A DNA stretch of 64,000 nt, taken from contig JAEXSP010000027.1 in assembly GCA_023453795.1 (NCBI GenBank), positions 1 to 64,000 on the forward strand. Reading direction: 5' to 3'. The position numbers were made by a program, and so were the translations under genes. Shown here piece after piece: positions 35,886 through 43,473 of the stretch; positions within the stretch are counted from its first letter, which is position 1; each line of letters starts with the position of its first letter. The notes beneath the pieces were generated by a model that saw only the letters and a program-made list of their open reading frames with translations, ran no database searches and had not been told where the DNA came from. The stretch comes from Bacillota bacterium (GTDB lineage Bacteria; Bacillota; Clostridia; Acetivibrionales; JAEXSP01).

Positions 35886-36608
35886 ATGAAATTAATTTGC
35901 TATTTATCTAACGGATACCCGTCAATAGAATCCAGCATCCGTATTGCCAGGGACTATGCAGACGCTGGCTGCGATATAATTGAAGTGGATTTTCCGTCTT
36001 CGGATCCATTTCTTGAGGGAGAATACATTGCGGGAAGAATGAAAGCTGCGCTTGAAACCTGCAATGATTACAGCTGCTACATGGATGGTATAAAAACCAT
36101 AAAAAACAGCAATCCAAATACGAAATTTATTATACTTTCTTATGAGGATACGATTCTGAGTATCGGTACCGAACGCTTTATCGAATTTTGCACTCAAAAT
36201 GACATACATGATATGATTTATGTCGGCAGCAATAATGAAGAGGTAAAAAATAAGATAATTGAAAACGGGATAAAGATTTCTTGTTATGTGCAGTTTCACA
36301 TGCCGGAAGAAGAGATCAAAGCAGCACTTTCATCGAACGGGTTTGTTTACATGCAGGCAAAGCCTACTACCAATAATATAAATCCGCAATACCCCACTTT
36401 GAAGGATTGCATAAATGAACTGAAAAGAAGGGGTATTACAAGGGATATCTACGCCGGTGTGGGGATTTACACAACCGAGGATATTCAGATGGCAAAGGAC
36501 GCCGGAGCAGATGCTGTATTCGTAGGCAGTACGATTCTAAAGCTTCAGACAGATATTCCGGAAATGAAAAAGACGATTGCAAGCTTCAAAAAGGCCTGCA
36601 ATGAATAA
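35886..36608 (+). CDS. Stand-alone TrpA-like TIM-barrel protein (tryptophan synthase alpha family)
   Basis: 240 aa matching the TrpA fold: LICYLSNGYPSIESSIRIAR, then ADAGCDIIEVDFPSSDPFLEG. The catalytic Glu49 of TrpA corresponds to Glu33 here, while the second catalytic acid Asp60 is replaced by Glu44. The phosphate site is preserved in YAGVGIYTTEDIQMAKDAGADAVFVGSTIL. No trpB or other trp gene is near. With nucleoside-type genes upstream, a retro-aldol C-C or C-N lyase on an indoleglycerol-phosphate-like substrate is a reasonable inference, but the true reaction is unknown. It is about 25 residues shorter than typical TrpA. Confidence 0.75.
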   Translation: MKLICYLSNGYPSIESSIRIARDYADAGCDIIEVDFPSSDPFLEGEYIAGRMKAALETCNDYSCYMDGIKTIKNSNPNTKFIILSYEDTILSIGTERFIEFCTQNDIHDMIYVGSNNEEVKNKIIENGIKISCYVQFHMPEEEIKAALSSNGFVYMQAKPTTNNINPQYPTLKDCINELKRRGITRDIYAGVGIYTTEDIQMAKDAGADAVFVGSTILKLQTDIPEMKKTIASFKKACNE

Positions 36609-37129
36609 CGTATAAGAAGTTCCAGTATTCTTGGGGCGCAGGGTAGAGTAACTAAATACAAATGCAGAAAGCTGCGCCATAATATCTATTTAAACTTTAC
36701 TCTGCCGCCAAGGATGCTATGCAAACAATTAGTGTAACAGCTCTTCTAAAATATTATCAAAATTTAAGCTTACACCAAATCTTGAATATTAGTTCCAAAA
36801 CCCTGCCTTATTATGTCTCCCATAATGGCTTTAAAGCTATTTCTCAAATTCCTTTTTTACAGCATACCGCCTGATATCCAATTCATAAATTAATAAAGTC
36901 ATAGTGTTCTGAACTTTCTTATGAGATGCTTGCTAAATGAAGAAGAACAAGCTATAGTTGAGTTAAACAAATAATTTTAGAGAAAATGAGATGTTTTTTT
37001 CAGGGTTCAGTAGTTGGCTTTCAGGACAAAACATATGCAACTCTCAATTCCCTCGTTGGGATAAACTTGACTGGTAACAGTCTATATCTTTGAGGGATAG
37101 CTGTATGTACTTAAGGAGAATCACAAAAC
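36609..37129 (+). other. Intergenic region with possible structured RNA (36635-36706)
   Basis: No convincing gene. GGCGCAG (36635-36641) pairs with CTGCGCC (36672-36678), while GGTAGAGTAA just after it can pair with TTACTCTGCC (36697-36706). The two helices cross, as in a pseudoknot or a two-state switch, directly after the TrpA-like stop. Near 36924 a short frame reads MRCLLNEEEQAIVELNK then stop, perhaps a gene remnant. A TCCCTC/GAGGGA pairing lies at 37049-37097 just before the next gene. Confidence 0.3.
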
Positions 37130-37888
37130 ATGAAAATCAAAATTTCAAAAACATCTGCGATGCATTACTGGAAGCTGATGTTCCGTACCGTTTTATTCAT
37201 TGCGGCCATGGTCATATATATAGTTAACAAAGTCAACAAAAAGCCCACACTTTTCGGACGATTTGAGAAAGATTACTTTTTTCTATTTATTATTTGGGGG
37301 ATTTTCATAGTGGAGATGTGTCTGCGCTTTTTTCCGTCTCATATTGAGAGTATGGGCTGCCGGAAGCAATTCAAGAAAAACTATATCCCTATCAGGGTGG
37401 GCGCACCGATAGTCCAGACAAACAAAGTGACGATCCTTATAGCTTTGGGCTGGATAGGCCTTAACTCCGTTTTCGGAGTGCTATATCTGACAGGTGTCGT
37501 AGACTGGGGCATCATGCTGCTCCTCAGCTTGGCATACTCTGTCTGTGATATGATTTGCATACTGTTTTTCTGCCCCTTCCAGACCTGGTTCATGAAAAAT
37601 AAATGCTGCGGCAACTGTCGTATCTACAATTGGGATTATGCCATGATGTTCACACCACTCGTTTTCGTAAAAGGCTGGTATACCTGGAGCATTCTCATTT
37701 TGGCCGTTGGCCTGGTAATAAATTGGGAATTGCTGGTGGCGAGGCATCCTGAGCGATTCTCAGAGAAGACTAATGCAGCACTTTCTTGTGCGAATTGCAC
37801 CGAGAAGCTCTGCAGCCATAAAAAACAGCTGCAGAAATTTTTAAAGGAAAATCGAGAGATGATAATGCATAGTATAAATAAAGAGTAA
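37130..37888 (+). CDS. Cys-rich integral membrane protein of unknown function
   Basis: 252 aa with four to five membrane helices (LFIAAMVIYIV, YFFLFIIWGIFIVEMCLRFF, VTILIALGWIGLNSVFGVLY, GIMLLLSLAYSVCDMICILFF, WSILILAVGLVI). Loops contain cysteine pairs: KCCGNCRIYNWDYAM in the middle and SCANCTEKLCSHKK near the C-terminus, suggesting metal or Fe-S binding or a redox role. The ribosome-binding site is AAGGAG. It is followed by a pyridoxamine-oxidase-fold gene 22 bases later. I do not recognise the family with certainty. Confidence 0.7.
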   Translation: MKIKISKTSAMHYWKLMFRTVLFIAAMVIYIVNKVNKKPTLFGRFEKDYFFLFIIWGIFIVEMCLRFFPSHIESMGCRKQFKKNYIPIRVGAPIVQTNKVTILIALGWIGLNSVFGVLYLTGVVDWGIMLLLSLAYSVCDMICILFFCPFQTWFMKNKCCGNCRIYNWDYAMMFTPLVFVKGWYTWSILILAVGLVINWELLVARHPERFSEKTNAALSCANCTEKLCSHKKQLQKFLKENREMIMHSINKE

Positions 37889-37910
37889 TACATATAAGGG
37901 GTGTGTTTTT

Positions 37911-38429
37911 ATGGATTACAAGAAAGCAGCTGCCTATTGGACGGAAAAGGACGAAAAGGCAGACAGGATGGACCGTGACGCACTTTTGGCCCAAATAGAA
38001 AAGTTCATCAATGCTCATAATACTTGCGCCTTGGCTACCGGATGCGGTGATTTTGTCCGCTGTACTCCAATCGAGTACAACTATAAAGAGGGGAAATTCT
38101 GGCTGCTTACTGAGGGCGGTCTGAAGTTCTGTGGGCTGGAGGGCAATAAAAACGTCTGCCTTGCCATCTACAACAGCTTTACCGGCCTGGGCCAATTGGG
38201 CGGAATGCAGATCTCGGGCACCGCAGAGCTTGTGGAGCCGTGGACAGATGAATATATGGACTTGTTGGCGTTCAAGAAAATTCCTGCAGACAACCTGAAA
38301 AAGCTGCCCACCACATTGTACCTTATCAAAGTTACGCCAACTCGCATTGACTTTGTGAGTTCGGAGTTCAAAAAGTTGGGTTTTGATTCGCGGCAGCATT
38401 TGTGTCTATCTGATAGCGATGCTAAATGA
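37911..38429 (+). CDS. Pyridoxamine 5'-phosphate oxidase-fold (flavin-binding) protein
   Basis: 172 aa. The split-barrel pattern fits: INAHNTCALATGCGDFVRCTPIEYNY, KFWLLTEGGLKF, NVCLAIYNSF, GMQISGTAELVEP. Members bind FMN, F420 or haem and act as small-molecule reductases or oxidases. The gene follows the Cys-rich membrane protein by 22 bases (ribosome-binding site GGGGTG), so the two are probably co-expressed, and a membrane redox function is a fair guess. Confidence 0.82.
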   Translation: MDYKKAAAYWTEKDEKADRMDRDALLAQIEKFINAHNTCALATGCGDFVRCTPIEYNYKEGKFWLLTEGGLKFCGLEGNKNVCLAIYNSFTGLGQLGGMQISGTAELVEPWTDEYMDLLAFKKIPADNLKKLPTTLYLIKVTPTRIDFVSSEFKKLGFDSRQHLCLSDSDAK

Positions 38430-38541
38430 TCTGGAATAGCTGAAAAACACACTTTATTCTTTTTCCATCGTTCTATAAAATGAGTGAATAATAATATTTC
38501 TTGTTGCTAAAGCTAATAATAATTTTATATGGAGGAATAGC

Positions 38542-39672
38542 ATGAAAGCTTTAGTATACGAAGGCATAAAAGACGTAAAGGTAAAAAATGTCGGAGACCC
38601 TCAAATTAAAAATTCCGACGATATCATTGTCAAGGTTACATCAACAGCCATATGTGGTTCTGACCTCCATCTTATCCACGGCATGGTGCCAAACATGCCC
38701 ATAGGCTTTATTCTAGGGCATGAAACTATGGGAATTGTTGAAGAGGCTGGAAAAGAAGTTCATAAGGTTAAAAAAGGTGATAGAGTCATCATTCCCTTTC
38801 CTGTTTCCTGCGGACACTGCTGGTACTGCGAGCACGACCTCTGGAGCCAATGTGATAATTCGAATACAAATGGTGAGGTTGGTGCAATTTTCGGCTACAG
38901 CAAAACTTATGGCGGATACGACGGCGGACAGGCAGAATACCTCAGAGTTCCTTATGCAAATGTAGGCCCGACGGTTATTCCTGAAAGTCTGACTGATGAG
39001 CAGGTGCTTTTTCTGACAGATATACTCCCAACCTCATATTGGGGGGTAGAAAACGGTGGAGTAAAAAAGGATGACACAGTTGTAGTGCTAGGTTGCGGGC
39101 CTGTCGGCCTCTTAACCATGAAGTGGGCAGCCTTTCACGGGGCAAAGCGCATTATTGCTGTTGATTATATCGATTACCGTCTGGAGCACGCAAAAAAGTA
39201 CAATAATGTAGAGGTAATAAATTTCGACCATCATGACAATACCGGAGAATATATAAAAGAAATAACACATGGCGGTGCGGATGTAGTGATAGATTGTGTC
39301 GGAATGGACGGGAAAATGACAACCTTTGAATTGATTGAAACAGCCCTTAAACTCCAGGGCGGCTCAAAATCCGCAATCGAAATAGCGACTCAGGCTGTCA
39401 GAAAAGGTGGAACTGTATCCATGGTTGGAGTCTATGGTGCAAGATATAACATGTTCCCGCTGGGTGATTTCTTTGCAAGAAATATTACATTGAAAATGGG
39501 ACAGTGCCCTGCACACACCTATGTCGGAAGAATTCTTGATCTAATAAAAGAAGGAAAATTTGATGCTACAGATATTATTACCCACAGGCTTTCTCTGGAC
39601 AAGGGAGAACATGCATATGAAATATTTGATGAAAAAAAGGACAATTGTATTAAGGTAGTATTGAAACCATAA
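38542..39672 (+). CDS. Zinc-dependent alcohol dehydrogenase (formaldehyde-dehydrogenase-like MDR)
   Basis: 376 aa. The catalytic zinc ligands are Cys in STAICGSDLHL and the GHE motif in LGHETMG. The structural zinc cluster is PVSCGHCWYCEHDLWSQC. The Rossmann motif is VLGCGPVGLLTMKWAA, followed by VDYIDYRL with Asp favouring NAD. The overall form matches the glutathione-independent formaldehyde dehydrogenase / threonine-dehydrogenase-like group. GGAGG precedes the ATG. It has its own unit with the small ORF at 39697. Confidence 0.92.
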   Translation: MKALVYEGIKDVKVKNVGDPQIKNSDDIIVKVTSTAICGSDLHLIHGMVPNMPIGFILGHETMGIVEEAGKEVHKVKKGDRVIIPFPVSCGHCWYCEHDLWSQCDNSNTNGEVGAIFGYSKTYGGYDGGQAEYLRVPYANVGPTVIPESLTDEQVLFLTDILPTSYWGVENGGVKKDDTVVVLGCGPVGLLTMKWAAFHGAKRIIAVDYIDYRLEHAKKYNNVEVINFDHHDNTGEYIKEITHGGADVVIDCVGMDGKMTTFELIETALKLQGGSKSAIEIATQAVRKGGTVSMVGVYGARYNMFPLGDFFARNITLKMGQCPAHTYVGRILDLIKEGKFDATDIITHRLSLDKGEHAYEIFDEKKDNCIKVVLKP

Positions 39673-39696
39673 CTCATAGATAATGGAGGAAGGAAA

Positions 39697-39855
39697 ATGA
39701 AAAAGGTTATAAAACCAGTTACCCAGGATGCCGGCTTTAAAGGCGAATTGGTGGATAGCAAGGATTCAAATGACTTTCAACCTACTGGCAGAAATATGCA
39801 AAACAATCCCTACAAGACTCCACCCAACAACCTGACTTCAAAGCAAAAGCGCTGA
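39697..39855 (+). CDS. Small hydrophilic protein (52 aa)
   Basis: ATG at 39697 follows a strong GGAGGAAGG ribosome-binding site, 24 bases after the alcohol dehydrogenase stop and 20 bases before a terminator, so it sits in a normal operon position. The product (MKKVIKPVTQDAGFKGELVD to the end NNLTSKQKR) is polar, rich in Asn, Lys and Pro, and has no membrane segment or signal. Function unknown. Confidence 0.6.
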   Translation: MKKVIKPVTQDAGFKGELVDSKDSNDFQPTGRNMQNNPYKTPPNNLTSKQKR

Positions 39856-39875
39856 GAAATAATGAGACAAAAAAA

Positions 39876-39910
39876 GGGTGCGTTTAAATGTACGCATCCT
39901 TAGTTTTTGG
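39876..39910 (+). terminator. Intrinsic terminator after the alcohol dehydrogenase unit
   Basis: GGTGCGT (39877-39883) pairs with ACGCATCC (39892-39899), with an A-rich run before it and TTAGTTTTT after it. It ends the unit holding the alcohol dehydrogenase and the small ORF. Confidence 0.75.
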
Positions 39911-40008
39911 TAAATTTTCTATAAAACATATTTCAGTCAAATATTAAGGGGTTTTAAAAAGTAGGAGATAGAAATACATAGAGAGAATTTTATCCTATAA
40001 AAGTTTAG

Positions 40009-40050
40009 GCCCGGTTTCTTTTATATTGAAAAGGAAACCGGGCATTCTTT
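40009..40050 (+). terminator. Second intrinsic terminator
   Basis: GCCCGGTTTC (40009-40018) and its exact complement (40034-40043) form a 10-bp stem followed by ATTCTTTT. It implies a transcript ending here that is separate from the dehydrogenase unit, perhaps a small RNA from the 100 bases upstream. Confidence 0.7.
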
Positions 40051-40293
40051 TATGCCTGTAATATGTAGCTATTCATAGAAGTACCTATACGTTATCAAAG
40101 ATGTACTGCCTTGGTTTTAATAGAAGAAAAAGGAGAATTAGTTGAACAAAAAAACCCATTGTGGTATTATTTACCTATGGTTACAGATCTTTTTATTAGA
40201 TAGCAGCATAATTATTTTATAAGGGCTGGTCATATTTACAATCTATAAATAATTTATTTTAGCACATACATTATTTGATTGGGGATGAATAGA

Positions 40294-42060
40294 ATGACAC
40301 CAGAACCAAAAAAAAATATGGTTTTTAATAAGAAGCTAATATTTTCTTTAGTGGTATCAATAGCTTTGTTATTTATTTTACTTGTTGCCTACAAAAAGGA
40401 CATATTCGACAAAAAAAACCCTAACGCAATTTTAATACCTATTATATTTTCTTTATTAGTATTTATTCTAATTTTCATTTTACTTAATGTCAAAATAATA
40501 AAAGACAAAAGGCTTTCAATAGATGCTTTTATGAGTAACAAATATTTGTTGTCAACAGTTGTAAGTGCAATAATTTTAGGGTTTTCGGTTATATATAAAA
40601 ATCAAGATATTATGACTAAAGGATTACCCTCATTATATCAACCTTTTATAATAGTTTTATTTGTATTTATCATGATAGAAGTAAAAGTTATTGATCATAG
40701 TTTTTCAGCTATTCAGAAAAATATAGCAGCAGCTAATGAAACTCTAAATAACTCATCAGAAGTCCTTAACGAAACAAAAGAACAAATTGGTAATATTTCA
40801 AAACAAGCTGGTCAAGAAATACAGAATTCTTCAAATATTATAACAGATGAATTAAGGAATTTTAACGAAGTATCGCAAAAATTTTTAGAACAATCAAATA
40901 GCTTTACAGATGGGGTGAATAATGCTAACAGAAGCTTACAATCCTCAATTAACGTCATTTCAAGTGTGCTAGATAGTCGTATAAATCCAGAAGACGCATC
41001 AATGGACTTAAAAAAAATAGAGGATAGAAATAATGTGAGTATTTTAATTTCGAATACTTTTGCACACTATCAAAAAGCATGGTTTGATTATTCAAAAGAT
41101 TTGAAAATAAGAGGTAATACCATTCCTTCATTTGCTTGGACAAAATTTTTCGAAACATATTTAAATTCTGAGCAAATAAATTTAAAAAATCAAATTATTT
41201 ATACAACCTCAAAAGTATATACTGATATTGTTATAAATTGCTGTGAAAAGGTGATAGAGCTTTGCCCGGAGGGCGAGGAAATAACTCTTTTTCTTGCAAC
41301 AGCTATGCTGCCGAGTGGTTTCTTTAATTGGCCACAATCAGAGGTTTCAATATCGGCAAATCATTTTGATGTAATTGGTCATACTTGGAATGGATATAAT
41401 AATTATTTTATGAACATCAAGAAGCTAATAAATAAGGGTGTAAAGATTAGAAGGTGTATATTGGTTTCTCAAACATCAAATGAATACTGGAAGGATAATA
41501 GTTCGTTAATGTTTATAGGTTCAATAAAAGATTTAGTTAAGGACAGAGAAAGATGGATAACAAATGAGCCTTTGCAATATAGGGATTTTGCAACATTAAG
41601 AATTGAAAATGTATTTGAAGAATCAACAAGCTATAAATACAAAGATGCAAAAAAATTTATTGATATTGATAATTTTACATTTTATCCTTTTGGTGAATTG
41701 AATGATTTTGGTAAAAATAGTGATATAAGACCTAATATAAAGCTGCTGGATTTCTTTGTTAACAGCTATCATTCCAGCTCAAATGATGCGCTGTATAAAA
41801 TCATTTCTTTTTCTGAGGTAGATAAAGACATTATTGAAAAGTTTTTTAATAGTGGTTCACAAATAAATAACCAAAAAACCATCCCGGAACTTTCAGTAAT
41901 AAAAATTGGGAATAGATGGGAAGTTGGGGTTATGGGCTATTTAAAACCATTTACAGACACAATATATATTGATTTTTTATCACATTCAAAAATTTATGAC
42001 TCAAAGTTATCTGATATTTTAGTTGACCTGGAGAATAGTCCCAAGCTAATTGACTTGTAA
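40294..42060 (+). CDS. Four-helix membrane protein with long coiled coil and unknown C-terminal domain
   Basis: 588 aa, not recognised as a named family. Four membrane helices lie at about 14-33, 45-66, 86-101 and 116-133. About 135-227 is an Asn/Ser-rich coiled coil (ANETLNNSSEVLNETKEQIG) like those in chemoreceptors or tape-like proteins. The C-terminal 350 residues form a soluble cytoplasmic domain with TLFLATAMLPSGFFNWP and KLINKGVKIRRCILVSQTS, the latter reminiscent of phospholipase-D-like or signal-transfer folds but without a clear HKD motif. GGGGATGA precedes ATG 40294. The methyltransferase gene follows 25 bases later, so the two form a cassette. The DNA is much more AT-rich than its neighbours. 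Confidence 0.7.
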   Translation: MTPEPKKNMVFNKKLIFSLVVSIALLFILLVAYKKDIFDKKNPNAILIPIIFSLLVFILIFILLNVKIIKDKRLSIDAFMSNKYLLSTVVSAIILGFSVIYKNQDIMTKGLPSLYQPFIIVLFVFIMIEVKVIDHSFSAIQKNIAAANETLNNSSEVLNETKEQIGNISKQAGQEIQNSSNIITDELRNFNEVSQKFLEQSNSFTDGVNNANRSLQSSINVISSVLDSRINPEDASMDLKKIEDRNNVSILISNTFAHYQKAWFDYSKDLKIRGNTIPSFAWTKFFETYLNSEQINLKNQIIYTTSKVYTDIVINCCEKVIELCPEGEEITLFLATAMLPSGFFNWPQSEVSISANHFDVIGHTWNGYNNYFMNIKKLINKGVKIRRCILVSQTSNEYWKDNSSLMFIGSIKDLVKDRERWITNEPLQYRDFATLRIENVFEESTSYKYKDAKKFIDIDNFTFYPFGELNDFGKNSDIRPNIKLLDFFVNSYHSSSNDALYKIISFSEVDKDIIEKFFNSGSQINNQKTIPELSVIKIGNRWEVGVMGYLKPFTDTIYIDFLSHSKIYDSKLSDILVDLENSPKLIDL

Positions 42061-42085
42061 TAGTAAATTAAGGAGGTTGCATGAA

Positions 42086-42961
42086 ATGGAAAAAGAAAAT
42101 CAAACATATGATGAAAATTATTATAAAAAGCTAAATAGACAAAATGGTATGAGAAATAAATGGGATGAAAAATATGCACAAAACAAACTTATGGATTGGG
42201 AGCTAATAGATCCTGAAAACATGAAAAATTACATAAATTCTATTTCCATTAATAAGCAAAAAATAAATAGGATACTTGAATACGGTTGTGGTCGTGGGTT
42301 TCGTGTGCTTAGTTGGGTTTTACTTGATCCGGATATAAATCGGGAGGATGTTTATATAAAATGCATAGATATTTCTAACGAGGCTATAAAGGATGCAAAA
42401 AGGAATTTGGAACAGCTAAAAAACAATAAATTTCCAGATGATTTTGTAGCTCTAACTAATGTCGAAATTAATAATAAAAAAATTGTTTCCAATCAATTTG
42501 TTAGTATGGTAAATGATGGGGATGTTCCTGAAATTAAATGTAAAATAGAGTTTGTTAACAAAGACTTATTTTCTGGTTTTCCTGCTGAGGAAAAATATGA
42601 TTTGGTTATTGATTGGATGTGTTTTCATGAATTGGCGGTAGAGTATAGACGCGATTATGTTAAAATTACAGATGAAGTTTGTGAAAATTATTATATGCTT
42701 ACAGTATTTTGTAAGGATACCTGTGACCTCCCTATTGAGGAGTTTAAGCAGGTTGCTGATGGTATACCCAAATATATGTTTTCATGTCAGGAAATCAGGC
42801 AATATTTTGGTATAATATTTGATCAGATTTCTGCTTTTGATGTATATTATCCTTCTATCCGTGATAAAGTACATAGTGATGGCATGGTATTTCCTAAAAA
42901 ATCTTATTTTATGGTGAAAAAGAACAGAAAACTTCAAGAAGTAGACACGGGGACGGTTTGA
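42086..42961 (+). CDS. Class I SAM-dependent methyltransferase paired with the membrane protein
   Basis: 291 aa. SAM-binding motif I is RILEYGCGRGFRVLSW (residues about 62-77), an acidic residue ends strand 2 (IKCIDISNEAI), and motif IV is in YDLVIDWMCFHEL. The C-terminal half is beta-rich. The ribosome-binding site AAGGAGG serves ATG 42086; an out-of-frame ATG five bases earlier gives only a short peptide. The last codons (Asp-Thr-Gly-Thr-Val-stop) are encoded by the repeat element at 42950, so the natural C-terminus may have been altered. Substrate unknown. The AT-rich composition matches the upstream gene. Confidence 0.75.
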   Translation: MEKENQTYDENYYKKLNRQNGMRNKWDEKYAQNKLMDWELIDPENMKNYINSISINKQKINRILEYGCGRGFRVLSWVLLDPDINREDVYIKCIDISNEAIKDAKRNLEQLKNNKFPDDFVALTNVEINNKKIVSNQFVSMVNDGDVPEIKCKIEFVNKDLFSGFPAEEKYDLVIDWMCFHELAVEYRRDYVKITDEVCENYYMLTVFCKDTCDLPIEEFKQVADGIPKYMFSCQEIRQYFGIIFDQISAFDVYYPSIRDKVHSDGMVFPKKSYFMVKKNRKLQEVDTGTV

Positions 42962-42967
42962 GGTGAC
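42950..42967 (+). repeat. 18-bp dispersed repeat, copy 1
   Basis: GGGACGGTTTGAGGTGAC, identical to the copy at 44656. It supplies the stop codon (TTTGAGG) of the methyltransferase. GGGGACGGTT words at gene ends are common in clostridial genomes as dispersed REP-like elements often linked to IS200/Y1-type transposases. Linkage to a transposase is not seen here. Confidence 0.7.
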
Positions 42968-43473
42968 CCGGTGAAAACACAGTTAGGGATGAACCTATAC
43001 TTTAGGGGCTTGTCAACAAAGCTAATGACAGTGTAAGTTTCTGAAAGTTTACTTTGCTTTAAGGCCTTTGATGCCAGCGGGGACGGCAGATCTGCCGTCC
43101 TTCTGTCTGCTCTTATTCACTAATACCATTTACAAGATAGGTAATAAAGGCGGTGTAGCAAATATGTGCACTTCGCTATTTACTGTAGATTGATGTGGTT
43201 TAAATTCTTAGTAATGAAATTACTTTCAAATTTTTACAAAATGTTGTATAATGATTGCAAACGCTAATCTAGTATTTTGCAAAATTGGTTTTGATTTGTA
43301 AAATGCTTTTTGCAAAATAAATAGATGATGAAAGTAAATATTATTTATTTTTTAGCGGATTTTTTGTCATTTACAAAAGAAGGGCACAATTATAGTGGAA
43401 ATATATTTATACTGTGCCTTGGTAATAAGGGATTGGAAGTAATAATTCTATTTAATTTTAAGGAGGATGTATC
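42962..43473 (+). other. Intergenic region: palindrome, promoter and cre site before the esterase
   Basis: Besides the repeat, this region holds a perfect 20-bp palindrome at 43081-43100 (GGACGGCAGATCTGCCGTCC) followed by TTCTGTCT, which is probably a terminator. It then holds the promoter and cre site listed separately. A 110-codon frame from 43325 overlaps the leader and the esterase start in another frame and looks like noise. TTTTGCAAAAT-like words repeat at 43274, 43289 and 43309. Confidence 0.5.
43224..43269 (+). promoter_or_regulatory. Promoter with overlapping CcpA cre site for the dockerin esterase
   Basis: A -10 box TATAAT (43247-43252) has a weak TTTCAA (43224-43229) 17 bases upstream. 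TTGCAAACGCTAATC at 43255-43269 fits the catabolite-responsive element consensus WTGNAANCGNWNNCW in 14 of 15 positions and sits at the expected transcription start. Carbon catabolite repression of the esterase unit is the likely meaning. Confidence 0.5.

Larger units (their letters stand above)
39856..40293 (+). other. Intergenic region with two terminators, boundary of an AT-rich insert
   Basis: This stretch holds the two terminators listed separately, with about 100 bases of AT-rich sequence between them that could encode a short transcript. A frame without a start codon at about 40068-40202 (ending WYYLPMVTDLFIR) could be a gene remnant but is short enough to be chance. From about 40100 the base composition becomes markedly AT-rich and stays so to 42960. 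Confidence 0.4.

Noticed and set aside
16258..36608. One single large operon from the DeoR gene to the TrpA-like gene
   Set aside because: Terminators at 21080 and 23724, two minus-strand genes and separate DeoR, TetR and GntR regulators divide it into at least three units.
40068..40202. Gene remnant ending WYYLPMVTDLFIR
   Set aside because: About 44 open codons in very AT-rich DNA with no start or ribosome-binding site can occur by chance.
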